A stretch of 64,000 bases of DNA from Hymenobacter sp. BT559 (GCF_017571525.1 NZ_JAGETY010000001.1:558001-622000), one strand, 5' to 3'; counted from the first letter of the stretch, positions 25,713-35,432 are shown. The notes: a model not told the origin generated them from the letters alone. A program made the numbers and translations.

Positions 25713-26549
25713 CTGCGCAGCCCCCACGGCCGCCTGCTCGACCTGCGCCAGCCGCAGGTGATGGGCATTCTCAACGTCACGCCCGACTCCTTTTACCCCG
25801 GCTCGCGGCTAGGTCCCGCCGACGAAGCCGCCCTGCTGCACCGCGCCGAGGCCATGCTGGCGGCCGGCGCGGCGGCCCTCGACGTGGGTGGCTACAGCTC
25901 GCGCCCGGGCGCCGACGACATCAGCCCCGATGAAGAAAAAGGCCGCCTGGTGCCGGCCATCGCCGCCTTGCGCCGCGAGTTTCCCGAGGCCTTTATCTCG
26001 GCCGATACCTTTCGGGCCAGCGTGGCCGCCGAGGCCGTGGCCGCCGGCGCCGACCTCGTCAACGACATTGGCGGCGGCACCCTCGATGCCGAGATGTTTG
26101 CCACCGTGGCTCGCCTGCAAGTGCCTTACTGCCTGATGCATATAAAGGGCACGCCCCAAACCATGCGCACGCTGGCCCACTACGACGAGGATATTGTGCT
26201 GACCGTCCTGCGCTTCTTTCGTGACCAGCTCGCCGCCCTGCGCCAGGCCAATGGGGGGCTAGCCCCCGCCGACGTGCTGCTCGACCCCGGCTTTGGCTTT
26301 GCCAAAACCCCCGTCCACAACCACGCCCTGCTGCGCCGCCTGCCCGAGCTGGCCCCGCTGGGCCACGGCCTGCTGGTGGGCCTCTCGCGCAAGGCTATGG
26401 TGTATAAGCCGCTCGGGCTAGGCCCCGAGGCGGCCCTCAATGGCACCACGGCCCTGCACGTGCTGGCCCTGCAGGGCGGGGCGCGCCTGCTGCGCGTGCA
26501 CGACGTGGCCGAGGCCCGGCAGACTATTGCCTTGGTGAGTGCCAGTTGA
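25665..26549 (+). CDS. folP: Dihydropteroate synthase
   Basis: About 294 residues from the ATG at 25665. It joins p-aminobenzoate to dihydropterin pyrophosphate in folate synthesis. The family box VMGILNVTPDSFYPGSR begins near residue 32; DVGGYSSRPGADDI, INDIGGGT-like VNDIGGGTLDAEM, LDPGFGFAKT and GLSRKAMVYK follow in order. The first ~20 residues (HFSHSPIRSFTNSL) are encoded by a degenerate repeat and look dispensable; the true start could be later. cdaA follows within 70 bases on the same strand, a common Bacteroidota pairing. Confidence 0.95.
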   Translation: MPTHFSHSPIRSFTNSLRSPHGRLLDLRQPQVMGILNVTPDSFYPGSRLGPADEAALLHRAEAMLAAGAAALDVGGYSSRPGADDISPDEEKGRLVPAIAALRREFPEAFISADTFRASVAAEAVAAGADLVNDIGGGTLDAEMFATVARLQVPYCLMHIKGTPQTMRTLAHYDEDIVLTVLRFFRDQLAALRQANGGLAPADVLLDPGFGFAKTPVHNHALLRRLPELAPLGHGLLVGLSRKAMVYKPLGLGPEAALNGTTALHVLALQGGARLLRVHDVAEARQTIALVSAS

Positions 26550-26618
26550 AGATACCCGCAGCTTGCCTTGCCCACGGCCCGGCAAAGGCCGTTCTTTGCG
26601 GGGCCAACCGCGTTTCTC

Positions 26619-27425
26619 TTGTCACTCCCTTTTCCCTTTTATTTTCTGCACGTAGGGCTGGCCGACGTGGCCGACGTGCTGCTCGTGACCTGGCTGCTGT
26701 ATCAGCTCTACAAGCTGCTGCGCGGCTCGGTGGCCCTCAACGTCGCGCTCGGGCTGCTGAGCTTGTACCTGGTGTATTTGGTGGTGAATGCGCTGGGGCT
26801 GGGGCTGCTCTCGGCCATCCTGGGGCAGTTTATGAGCGTAGGCGTGCTCGCCAGCATTATTCTGTTTCAGCAGGAAATCCGGCGGTTTTTGCTCAATGTG
26901 GGCAAGGTGGCGCTGGAAGGCGGTGGCCCGCTAGGGTGGTGGCGGCGGCCCAGCGCCCAGCCTAGCGGCGCGCCCAGCGTGGCGGCCTTCGTGGAGGCCG
27001 CTAAGAGCCTGGCCAGCAAGGATACCGGGGCGCTCATCTGCTTCACGTTTACCTCCGACCTGAGTTCCTACGCCGAATCGGGCGACCGCCTCGATGCCGA
27101 GCCCAGCAAGCGCCTGCTGCTGGCCATTTTCAACAAAACCTCGCCCCTGCACGACGGCGCCGTGATAGTAGCCCAGGGCCGCTTGGTGGCCGCGCGCTGC
27201 ATCCTGCCCGTGAGCCAAAACCCCGAGGTACCCGCCGCCCTGGGCCTGCGCCACCGCGCGGCGCTAGGCCTCACCGAGGCCACCGACGCTGTGGTGCTGG
27301 TAGTAAGTGAAGAAACCGGCCAGATGAGCCTGGTGCGCCACGGCGAAATACACCGCGGCCTGGCCGCCGCCGAGCTCAAGAGCCGCCTGCAAGAGTGGCT
27401 GCTGGCGGCCCCACGCCCAGCGTAA
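26619..27425 (+). CDS. cdaA: Diadenylate cyclase (c-di-AMP synthase)
   Basis: About 268 residues from a TTG at 26619; another TTG at 26568 would add 17 residues, and no ATG fits. Three membrane spans (VADVLLVTWLLYQLYKLLRG, LLSLYLVYLVVNALGLGLL, MSVGVLASIILFQQEIRRFL) precede the DisA_N catalytic domain. Active-site motifs are complete: DGAVIV and LGLRHRAALGLTEATDA (DGA and RHR). CdaA makes the second messenger c-di-AMP from two ATP, linked to cell wall and potassium control. It follows folP, so the two probably share an mRNA. No CdaR or GlmM is beside it. Confidence 0.93.
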   Translation: MSLPFPFYFLHVGLADVADVLLVTWLLYQLYKLLRGSVALNVALGLLSLYLVYLVVNALGLGLLSAILGQFMSVGVLASIILFQQEIRRFLLNVGKVALEGGGPLGWWRRPSAQPSGAPSVAAFVEAAKSLASKDTGALICFTFTSDLSSYAESGDRLDAEPSKRLLLAIFNKTSPLHDGAVIVAQGRLVAARCILPVSQNPEVPAALGLRHRAALGLTEATDAVVLVVSEETGQMSLVRHGEIHRGLAAAELKSRLQEWLLAAPRPA

Positions 27426-27430
27426 GCCGG

Positions 27431-27844
27431 CTACTGCGAGCTCGTAGAAGAAAACAGCGTGGGCAGCAAAAAGCTAGGCCCCTCAAAGCTGGCGGCCGGG
27501 TGCAAGTCGAGCTGCCTTTCAACGCCGCTGGCGTGCAGCTGGCTGCGCAACGCTGGCGATATTCCGCACCAATGTAGCTGAGTGCCAGCCTCCCGGCAGG
27601 CCATCGTGGCTCGCAGCATGGCCTGCTGCCCCAGCTGGCTGAGGGTGTGCAGCCGCTGGCTATCTATCCAGGCCTGGGCGGGGTGGCGCTGCAGCAGCTG
27701 GTGCACCGTCTGGAGCAGGTGCGCGGCGTCGGCCGCGCTGGTGCAGCTGCCGCGCAGGCTCAGGCCCGCGCACTGGCGGTAGGTGCCCAGGTGAATGGTA
27801 AGGGTACGGGTAGGCAGGATAAGGAGGAAGAAGGCGTCATTCAT
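27431..27844 (-). CDS. STAS-like protein (paralogue 3 of 3)
   Basis: 137 residues from the ATG at 27844 (MNDAFFLLILPTRTLTIHLG). It shares GLSLRGSC exactly with the copy at 16597, and AWIDSQRLHTLSQLGQQAML lines up with the DlsgvtfiDSsG strand of STAS domains. The usual phospho-Ser is Gln here and the Asp before it is Ser. QLHWCGISPALRSQLHASGV matches the second half of the fold. It converges with cdaA, 5 bases apart, and has a TATATTTG -7 box. A KGG gene (28191) and an orphan response regulator (28591) lie just beyond, echoing the 12-17 kb region. Confidence 0.75.
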   Translation of the reverse strand: MNDAFFLLILPTRTLTIHLGTYRQCAGLSLRGSCTSAADAAHLLQTVHQLLQRHPAQAWIDSQRLHTLSQLGQQAMLRATMACREAGTQLHWCGISPALRSQLHASGVERQLDLHPAASFEGPSFLLPTLFSSTSSQ

Positions 27845-27866
27845 AGCGATGTATAGAGCGGTGCCG

Positions 27867-27874
27867 CAAATATA
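27867..27874 (-). promoter_or_regulatory. -7 box TATATTTG
   Basis: Exact TAnnTTTG match on the minus strand, 23 bases before the STAS-like start at 27844. Confidence 0.5.
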
Positions 27875-28190
27875 CAAGTGTGAATCAGGCGCTTAATTGG
27901 GCGTAAGACGGGTTTTATCTACGTATTTATACCTGTTTTTGCATTAGCTAAGGTGCCGGAGCGCTTGCTATTGCGCGGGCAGTATGGTTCAGCTACGTGT
28001 TTTTACCCAGTTGCGGGTTTTTGCGCAATACGCCTGCGAAAACCCGCAGAGGTGCTCCGTATTACTCGGTAATTATGTTGTAAATAAGGCACTTATTGGT
28101 AATAATGCCAGACACAGTAGGCTATTTAGCCGTTGCAAGGCCACGGTAGGTTTCCACTCTTTCTCTTCCATTTTTAGCCGCTGTTTTATC
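27875..28190. other. Gap between the STAS-like and KGG genes with one stem-loop
   Basis: TGCGGGTTTT (28012-28021) pairs with AAAACCCGCA (28039-28048). The rest is AT-richer non-coding sequence holding the divergent promoters. A plus-strand frame from 27984 runs into the KGG gene, but its extra N-terminus has no support. Confidence 0.45.
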
Positions 28191-28490
28191 ATGAAGCCGA
28201 CTCTGAACTCCCAGCCCCAGGGCATTACACCGCCCATTGCACTTAAAACCCGCCCGGCCGCCCGCATTGGCGATGGCAGCCGCACCAGCCGCCGGGGCTT
28301 TGCCAGCATGGACCCCGCCGAGCAGCGCCGCATTGCCAGCGAAGGCGGCAAAGCCTCGCACGCTAGTGGCCAGGGCCATAAGTGGACGACCGAAGAAGCA
28401 CGCGCTGCTGGGCGCAAAGGGGGCCTCACCAGCCGCCGCGGCCCTAGCCGCCCCACCGAAGGCAAAACCCCTGCTAAAGCAGCCAGGTAA
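28191..28490 (+). CDS. Short KGG-motif stress-type protein
   Basis: 99 residues from the ATG at 28191. Central module RGFASMDPAEQRRIASEGGK then ASHASGQGHKWTTEEARAAG and RKGGLTSRRG: two KGG-type motifs. The module differs from residues ~99-120 of the 13168 protein (FAGMDPEEQRRIASEGGKAA) at only a few positions, so the two genes share a recent origin for this part. The rest is basic and hydrophilic (KTRPAARIGDG; GKTPAKAAR). It lacks the Gln/His-rich repeats of the longer copy. Likely a soluble hydrophilin-like stress protein; function inferred from the family only. Confidence 0.85.
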   Translation: MKPTLNSQPQGITPPIALKTRPAARIGDGSRTSRRGFASMDPAEQRRIASEGGKASHASGQGHKWTTEEARAAGRKGGLTSRRGPSRPTEGKTPAKAAR

Positions 28491-28501
28491 CCCGCACTTC
28501 C

Positions 28502-28583
28502 TGGCAGGCCCTAGCCGCTAAAAAGCCCGGCTCCTCGTCCGTAATGGGGAGGAGCCGGGCTTTTTAGTGGCTAGGGCCTGCCA
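28502..28583. terminator. Bidirectional 35-bp-stem terminator
   Basis: Arms 28502-28536 and 28549-28583 pair with one mismatch and include AAAAAGCCCGGCTCCTC and its complement, with T runs both ways. It separates the KGG gene from the convergent response regulator. Confidence 0.85.
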
Positions 28584-28590
28584 CGGGGGC

Positions 28591-29235
28591 CTAGTCGAGC
28601 AGGCCCTGGGTCACGGCCATGCGAATGAGGGCAGCCGTATTTTTGGTCTGCGTTTTTTCCAGAATATTCTGGCGGTGCGTTTCGATGGTGCGCTTGCTGG
28701 TGAAAAGCTTCTCGGCTATCTCATTGGTAGTGAGGCCTTCAGCCAATAGCTGCAGCACCTCGCTCTCGCGGCGGGAGAGGCGGCTGGCCTTGGTGGTTTC
28801 GTCGGGCTCGTCGTCCTTGGTCAGTACTTTGCGCAGCATGTTCAGGCCCAGGTCGCTGCACAAAAACTGGCGCCCCGAAATCACCATCTGGATACCCAGC
28901 AGAATTTCGTCTTTCTCGGCGCTTTTGAGCACGTAACCCGAAGCGCCGGCGTCGAAGAGCTGGCCGATGTAGCGCTCGTGGGCCAGCATGCTCAGAATGA
29001 GCACGCGCACCTGCGGATACTCGGCGCGCAGGCGCTGGGTAGTGGCTAGCCCGTCGAGCACGGGCATGTTGGCATCAAGCAGCACAACGTCGGCCGGGGC
29101 GGTGGGCAGGCGGTCAAGCAGCTCCTGGCCGTTGCTGGCCTCGCCCACTATCGTGATATTGGGCTCGTTGGCAAGCAGCGCCCGCAGGCCATCGCGGACG
29201 ATAGTGTGGTCATCGACTAAAAAAATGCGGCTCAT
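28591..29235 (-). CDS. NarL/LuxR-type response regulator (orphan)
   Basis: 214 residues. Receiver domain 1-120: acidic pair Asp8-Asp9, phospho-acceptor Asp54 in VVLLDANMPVLDG, Ser/Thr in LILSML, Lys in YVLKSAEKDE. A short linker (KVLTKDDEPDETTKAS) leads to a LuxR helix-turn-helix at ~148-214 (LSRRESEVLQLLAEGLTTNE and KRTIETHRQNIL). It should bind DNA as a phospho-dimer. Its expected partner type is a HisKA_3 kinase; none is adjacent, but one with no regulator lies at 14094. It ends next to a strong terminator and starts 28 bases after an unassigned gap. Target genes unknown. Confidence 0.93.
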   Translation of the reverse strand: MSRIFLVDDHTIVRDGLRALLANEPNITIVGEASNGQELLDRLPTAPADVVLLDANMPVLDGLATTQRLRAEYPQVRVLILSMLAHERYIGQLFDAGASGYVLKSAEKDEILLGIQMVISGRQFLCSDLGLNMLRKVLTKDDEPDETTKASRLSRRESEVLQLLAEGLTTNEIAEKLFTSKRTIETHRQNILEKTQTKNTAALIRMAVTQGLLD

Positions 29236-29324
29236 AGCGGCAGGAGAGTAGGATGAAGCGTATTCTACGGCAAACCGCCCGAACGCAGCTAACTGATTGG
29301 CTTTCTGTTGATGCAGCGATAGCC

Positions 29325-30521
<1,197 letters not shown>

Positions 30522-30623
30522 AAAAGGGTGGGGCTAGCGCGAAGAGATAGGCAGTTTACGATTTGAAGCCGGCCAGGGCTACGCAAGTCGTGAATGCGCA
30601 CTACAAAGTTCGCCCTGGGGCCG

Positions 30624-31716
30624 CTAATTCTTCATCTTAAAAAACGCCTGCACACCTGCTCGGCCGCTGGCCATGAGCTCCTGCTTCTGGGCGCTGGAAA
30701 TACGTTTTATCTTGGGGCTAAACCCGAGAAAGTTGATGCTAATGGTGCGTTGCCAGTCGGCAGGTTGCATGGGGTTCAAATTTTCGAGGGCCACGGTGTA
30801 GAGTGCGCCCACGTGAGAATTGAAATCGATGACGGCGTAGGGGGCTAGCTGCTGGCGGCCGGTGGCGGTGGGGTCGCAGGCTATTTGCTCGGCGCGGTCG
30901 AGGCGCAGGCCCAGGGTTTCGGGGTTGTAGGTGTTGCTGCGCACATCGGGGCTAGCGGTGGCAGCCAGGCTAGCCGGCAGGTAGCGCGGCTTGTCGAAGA
31001 GGTCGATGGGGTAGTTGGCCAGCAGGCCGCCATCTACCAGCACCTGCACGGGCTGGCCGGGCGCGGGCCGGCCTACCATTACGTTATTCTGGCCATCGAG
31101 CAGCACCGCCCGGAAGTAGAGCGGAATGCTCATGCTGATGCGCACGGCGTCGGCCACGCGCATGGTGGGGTTGGTTTCGTGGCTGAACACCTGTACGCGC
31201 TGGGTAGTGAGGTTGGTGCCGGTGGTGTAGAGGTCGCGGTAGCGGCCGGGCTGGGCCAGGGCCAGCGCGTGCAGCTCGCCCAGCGTGAGGTTGGGCTGCT
31301 GGGTTTTGCGGGCCACCAACTCGCTCGCTGAGGTAGCGCGCAAACTCGTCGCCGCGGTACCAGCCGTACTGCTTCACCAGTCGGTGGGTGCCGCCAAAGA
31401 AGATAAACCGGCCATCATTCAGCCGTTGCACCGGCGTGGCATTCACCACGGCCACAATCTCATCGGGCGAGTAGCCCACGGCCAGCAGCGCCGCCTGAAT
31501 GGCGCCCGCCGAGGTGCCGCCCACGCGCTCGATGCGAGTCAGCACGCCCCGGCTTTCCAGCTCTTGCAAGGCCCCGCCGTAGGCAATGCCCCGGATGCCG
31601 CCGCCCTCCAGCACCAGGTTGCGGTAGGGCAGGGGGCTAGCCGCCGGAGCCTGGGCACGGGCGGGGCCGCCAAGCAGCACCAGGGTAGTAAGTAGCCAGA
31701 GCAAGCGGGTAGTCAT
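30624..31716 (-). pseudogene. Patatin-like phospholipase, frameshifted by a 4-base duplication
   Basis: The N-terminal part (start 31716, signal peptide MTTRLLWLLTTLVLLGGPARA) carries the patatin oxyanion loop EGGGIRGIAYGG and nucleophile VGGTSAGAIQAAL. After GDEFARYLSER the frame is lost. The rest (VARKTQQPNLTLGELHALAL to KIKRISSAQKQEL) continues in another frame and holds the catalytic Asp in VDGGLLANYP. The break sits at TCGCTCGC (31321-31328), two copies of TCGC; removing one copy rejoins the frames as RYLSELVARKT. Ser-Asp lipid acyl hydrolase, exported, if repaired. A recent mutation, a phase-variable site or a sequencing error are all possible. Confidence 0.85.
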
Positions 31717-31785
31717 TGGGGCAAAGATGCGGCTGGCCCAGCAGTCGTTGCGCCGCCGCCCAAATCCCGGCCCTAGCCCTGGCCG

Positions 31786-31793
31786 TATCTTTG
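31786..31793 (+). promoter_or_regulatory. -7 box TATCTTTG
   Basis: Exact TAnnTTTG match, 47 bases before the tdh ATG at 31840. Confidence 0.55.
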
Positions 31794-31839
31794 CGGCACA
31801 CAGCCTTCCCACCCCTCCCTACCCAGTTTTTGCATCTCA

Positions 31840-32832
31840 ATGGAAACCACACCCGGCGACACTGCCACCCCTCGAACACCCGGTAACGTCCTCGTCATTG
31901 GTGCCTGCGGCCAGCTCGGGCTCGAGCTCACGGCCGCCCTGCGCCAGCGCTACGCGACCGAGGCCGTGGTGGCCGCCGATGTGCGCGCCCCCCAAGACCC
32001 GCAGGCGCTGGCCGGTGGCCCGTTTGAGCTGCTCGATGTGCTGGATAAGCCGCGCCTCGACGCGCTCGTGCAGCAGTATAAGCCGGTGCAGATATACCAC
32101 CTGGCGGCCCTGCTCTCGGCCACGGCCGAGAAGGACCCGATGTTTGCCTGGAAGCTCAATATGGATGGCCTGCTCAATGTGCTGAACGCGGCCGTGCAGT
32201 ACCAGGTGCCGCAGGTGTACTGGCCCAGTTCCATCGCCGTGTTCGGGCCCGACACTCCCCGCGAGCATACGCCGCAGCTCACGGTAATGAACCCCAACAC
32301 GGTGTATGGCATCAGCAAGCTGGCCGGCGAGCAGTGGTGCGAGTGGTACCACCGCCACCACGGCCTCGACGTGCGCAGCCTGCGCTACCCCGGCCTCATT
32401 GGCTACAAGAGCCTGCCCGGCGGCGGCACCACCGACTACGCCGTGGATATTTACCACAAGGCCGTGGCCGGCCAGGATTTCGAATGCTTTCTGAAGCCCG
32501 ATACCTACCTGCCCATGATGTACATGCCCGACGCCCTGAAGGCCACGCTCGACCTCATGCACGCCCCGGCCGAAAGCATCAAGGTGCGCACCAGCTACAA
32601 CCTGGGCGCCATGAGCTTCTCACCGCAGGAAATCGCGACGAGTATCCGGCAGGAAATGCCCGGCTTTGAGGTCAGCTACAAGCCCGATGGCCGCCAGGCC
32701 ATTGCCGACTCGTGGCCCGCCAGCATCGACGACTCGGCCGCCCGCCGCGACTGGGGCTGGCAGCCCGAGTTTGACCTGCCGAAGATGACGCACGACATGC
32801 TAGCCCACCTGCGCGAGCCGGTAGTAGCCTAG
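31840..32832 (+). CDS. tdh: L-threonine 3-dehydrogenase, short-chain (epimerase-like) type
   Basis: 330 residues. An extended SDR protein: NAD loop VLVIGACGQLGLEL (the GxxGxxG pattern), IYHLAALLSATAEKDP, and catalytic YGISKLAGE (Tyr-x-x-x-Lys). PSSIAVFGPDTPRE and RYPGLIGYKSLPGGGTTDYA are characteristic of the threonine dehydrogenase branch rather than GalE. It oxidises threonine to 2-amino-3-ketobutyrate with NAD+, the substrate of Kbl at 29325. It has its own -7 box and no co-directional partner. Cytosolic. Confidence 0.93.
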   Translation: METTPGDTATPRTPGNVLVIGACGQLGLELTAALRQRYATEAVVAADVRAPQDPQALAGGPFELLDVLDKPRLDALVQQYKPVQIYHLAALLSATAEKDPMFAWKLNMDGLLNVLNAAVQYQVPQVYWPSSIAVFGPDTPREHTPQLTVMNPNTVYGISKLAGEQWCEWYHRHHGLDVRSLRYPGLIGYKSLPGGGTTDYAVDIYHKAVAGQDFECFLKPDTYLPMMYMPDALKATLDLMHAPAESIKVRTSYNLGAMSFSPQEIATSIRQEMPGFEVSYKPDGRQAIADSWPASIDDSAARRDWGWQPEFDLPKMTHDMLAHLREPVVA

Positions 32833-32853
32833 CAGTACTAGTGGGCTGCGCAG

Positions 32854-33765
32854 CTACAGCGGAAGCTCGGCCCGCAGTTGAGTCAGGATTTTTGCCCAGT
32901 TTTCGAGATACAGCATGTGGCCCTGGCCCGGCAGCGGGTGCAGCCGCGCCCTAGCCAGGCGGCTAGCCAGGTACGGAATATTGTCGGGCGCCCACACCCC
33001 ATCGGCGGTGCCGTGCCAGAGGGTGGTGGGCGCCCGTACGGCCTCCATGCGGAAGCCCGGCGGCCGGCACCAGGCCTGGGCATCATCGTACACACCGCGG
33101 CCGGCGTGGGCAAAGCCCTGCACGGCGGCATCGCGCAGCAGCGCCCGAAACGCCTGGGTCACACGCGCTTCGGCGGGGTGCATAAGGCGGATAAACCAGC
33201 CGATGGTGCGGTCGGGGTGACGCGCCCATTGCCGGCTCAACCACAAAAAAGTGGTGCGGTTCAGCCACGGAAAGCTGAGCTGGCCCCACCGCAGGCCTTT
33301 CCACACCCGCGAGAGGTGGCGGTAGGCCGCGCGCTCGCCCAGCGGCAGGCAGGTGCTGAGCAGGTGCACTGCGGCCACCCGCTCGGGATACAGCGCCGCC
33401 AGCGCCAGGGCATGCACGCCGCCCACCGACCACCCCAGCACGCCCACCGGCCCAGCAATGCCCAAGGCATCGAGCACGGCCACCGTGTCGGCGGCAAACG
33501 ACGGAAAGCTAAGGCGACGATACACGTCGCTGTGCCCCACGCCAGGCCGGTCGAGCGCCACTACCTGCAGCCCTAGGCTAGCCAGCAGGGCTGGCGCGGG
33601 CGGCAGCTCAAGGCTGCTGGAGCCAAAGCCGTGGTGAAACACCGCCACCGGGTGGCTGGGGTCGCCGTAGCGCGTGAGGCCCAGGCGGCGCCCATCGGGC
33701 AGGTGCACCACCAGCGGCTCAGGGTGGCCCGGGGTTTTGTCGGAAGCGCAGCTAGGGGCAAGCAT
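32854..33765 (-). CDS. Alpha/beta hydrolase
   Basis: 303 residues from the ATG at 33765 (MLAPSCASDK); the frame stays open to 34077 only as antisense to terC. Oxyanion region VFHHGFGSSSLELPP, strand then DRPGVGHSD, nucleophile elbow GWSVGGVHAL (Ser of GxSxG), and the late catalytic acid and His in GTADGVWAPDN and GQGHMLYLENW. This is a complete alpha/beta-hydrolase triad of the proline iminopeptidase/haloperoxidase-like kind. No signal peptide. Substrate unknown. It lies 18 bases after terC on the same strand, so they may be cotranscribed. Confidence 0.88.
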   Translation of the reverse strand: MLAPSCASDKTPGHPEPLVVHLPDGRRLGLTRYGDPSHPVAVFHHGFGSSSLELPPAPALLASLGLQVVALDRPGVGHSDVYRRLSFPSFAADTVAVLDALGIAGPVGVLGWSVGGVHALALAALYPERVAAVHLLSTCLPLGERAAYRHLSRVWKGLRWGQLSFPWLNRTTFLWLSRQWARHPDRTIGWFIRLMHPAEARVTQAFRALLRDAAVQGFAHAGRGVYDDAQAWCRPPGFRMEAVRAPTTLWHGTADGVWAPDNIPYLASRLARARLHPLPGQGHMLYLENWAKILTQLRAELPL

Positions 33766-33782
33766 AGCGTAAAAAGCGGCGG

Positions 33783-34547
33783 CTACTGCCCACCCAGCCG
33801 GCGCGGCCACCCTAGCAGCCGCGAGGTGAGCAGCGGCACCCCAAACGTGGCAATAGTGAGCACTGTGAGGCCAGCATCGGCGGCTTCGCTGTCGAGAAAG
33901 TCGCTGACCGGGTGGCCCGGCGCAAAGTGTTTGAGCAGCGACAGCACCAGCTTGAGACCCAGCACGCCTATCACTACGAAAGCCGCCGTTTCGAGAAAGG
34001 GGTACTTGCCCATCAGCCCCACGAAGGCCTGCGCCACCAGCCGCATGGCCAGAATACCGATAAACACGCCGGCGCAAATAAGAATCAGGTTGTTGCTAAA
34101 CGCCACCACCGCAAACACGTTGTCGATGGAAAACGCCACATCCATCAGCTCTATGACGGCCACGGTGGCCCAGAAGGGGCCTAGCAGCCCGATGGTGCTG
34201 CGGTAGAGCCAGCTCTTTTGTTTATCGGGCCCGTGCTCTTCTTCGGGCTTGGTGGCCCGGAAATAATCGAAGCACAGATACAGCAGGTACAAGCCGCCCA
34301 GCGGCTTCAAAAACCAGAAGCCTACCAGGTAGGAGGCAAATACCAGGCATAGGCCCCGAAACAGGTAGGCGCCAAAAATCCCGTAGCGCAGCGCCTGCTT
34401 ACGCTGCGCGGCGGGTAGGTCGCCCACCAGCGTGGCTAGCACGGCGGCATTATCCACCGAAAGAAGGCTTTCGATAACTATCAGATTACCAACTACCGCC
34501 AACGAAGGCAGCGGGTGGTCAAGAATGTCCTGCAGCTGGGCGTACAT
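33783..34547 (-). CDS. TerC-family integral membrane protein
   Basis: 254 residues from the ATG at 34547 (MYAQLQDILDHP); upstream codons to 34730 have no support. Seven or so membrane spans. The two paired acidic motifs typical of TerC are present: LSVDNAAVLATL in the first half and FSIDNVFAVVAF in the second, each with Asp-Asn inside the membrane. TerC/YkoY relatives export metal ions, chiefly manganese, or load them onto exoenzymes. A basic loop (RATKPEEEHGPDKQKSWLYR) separates the halves. Followed by the hydrolase gene. Confidence 0.9.
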   Translation of the reverse strand: MYAQLQDILDHPLPSLAVVGNLIVIESLLSVDNAAVLATLVGDLPAAQRKQALRYGIFGAYLFRGLCLVFASYLVGFWFLKPLGGLYLLYLCFDYFRATKPEEEHGPDKQKSWLYRSTIGLLGPFWATVAVIELMDVAFSIDNVFAVVAFSNNLILICAGVFIGILAMRLVAQAFVGLMGKYPFLETAAFVVIGVLGLKLVLSLLKHFAPGHPVSDFLDSEAADAGLTVLTIATFGVPLLTSRLLGWPRRLGGQ

Positions 34548-34676
34548 AGAATAAGTGCGCAGAATTTGGAGGAAGGGAAGAATAAATATTGCGCAGCTAA
34601 TACCCGATTCGCGGTCCAGCTTCCTCTTTTTAACGTATGTGGCCCCAAAACTGCGACAAAATCCTGGCATCCGCGC

Positions 34677-35432
34677 ATGATAGTGAACCCCATCCCGACT
34701 GGCTGGCAAATAATCTACCAACAGGCGCATGCCTTACTGGCGGCGCAGCTGGCCTGGCACTGGCCCCCTTTTTTGGCGGCCGACCGCTGGGTGGGCCTGC
34801 TGGCCGCTACCGCGCAGCACGACGATGAGCAGGAGGCCTGGCACGGGCGCGGCGGCCACCACGGCCTTACGCCGGCCGGTGCGCCAGCCAATTTTACGCA
34901 GGTGCCTTTTTCGATTGAGCAGGCTACCAATGTGCTGCACGCAGCCCGCTTTCAGGGGCGCTGGCGCAGCCTGCTCACAAGCCTGCACCTGAGCACCTTG
35001 TACGAGCCGCTGCGCGGCAGTAGCGACGATATCACAAGCTTTCTTGACGAGCTGCGCCAGCGCCAGCAACGCTGGCTCAAGGAGCTGAACCTAACCAAGG
35101 CCAAGGCCCACCAGGCCTACGACCTGTTGCACTGGTGCGACCGGCTTTCGCTCATTTTGTGCCGCAACGAGGTGCCCGAGATGGGCCGCGCGCTCGAAAT
35201 TTATCCGGACCCGCTGGGCCATGGCCACCGCACCGCGCACGTGGTGCGCCAGCCCGATGGGCCCGGTACCCCCATCCGGATAAGCCCCTGGCCTTTTGCT
35301 GATAAAGAGCTGATTGTGACCGTGGAGGCCAAGGTATTGCACCAGTTGCAGTTTCGCGACGATGCCGAGCTGGCCATTGCCTTGCACTACTGCCCCACCC
35401 AAACGCTAAGCTGGACTTTACGGGCCGAGTAG
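34677..35432 (+). CDS. DUF3891 family protein
   Basis: 251 residues from the ATG at 34677 (MIVNPIPTGWQIIYQQAHAL). QQAHALLAAQLAWHWPP, LLAATAQHDDEQEAW and LLHWCDRLSLILCRNEVP match the DUF3891 pattern: His and Asp residues in helices that resemble a metal-dependent phosphohydrolase (HD-like) layout. The biochemical function is not known. No signal peptide or membrane span. Divergent from terC by 129 bases. The C-terminal third is beta-rich (TVEAKVLHQLQF). Confidence 0.85.
   Translation: MIVNPIPTGWQIIYQQAHALLAAQLAWHWPPFLAADRWVGLLAATAQHDDEQEAWHGRGGHHGLTPAGAPANFTQVPFSIEQATNVLHAARFQGRWRSLLTSLHLSTLYEPLRGSSDDITSFLDELRQRQQRWLKELNLTKAKAHQAYDLLHWCDRLSLILCRNEVPEMGRALEIYPDPLGHGHRTAHVVRQPDGPGTPIRISPWPFADKELIVTVEAKVLHQLQFRDDAELAIALHYCPTQTLSWTLRAE

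Noticed and set aside
31318..31331. Programmed ribosomal frameshift in the patatin gene
   Set aside because: No slippery heptamer or downstream pseudoknot is evident; a 4-base tandem duplication explains the shift more simply.
33766..34077. Long N-terminal extension of the alpha/beta hydrolase frame
   Set aside because: It is antisense to terC codons; the hydrolase family begins close to the ATG at 33765.
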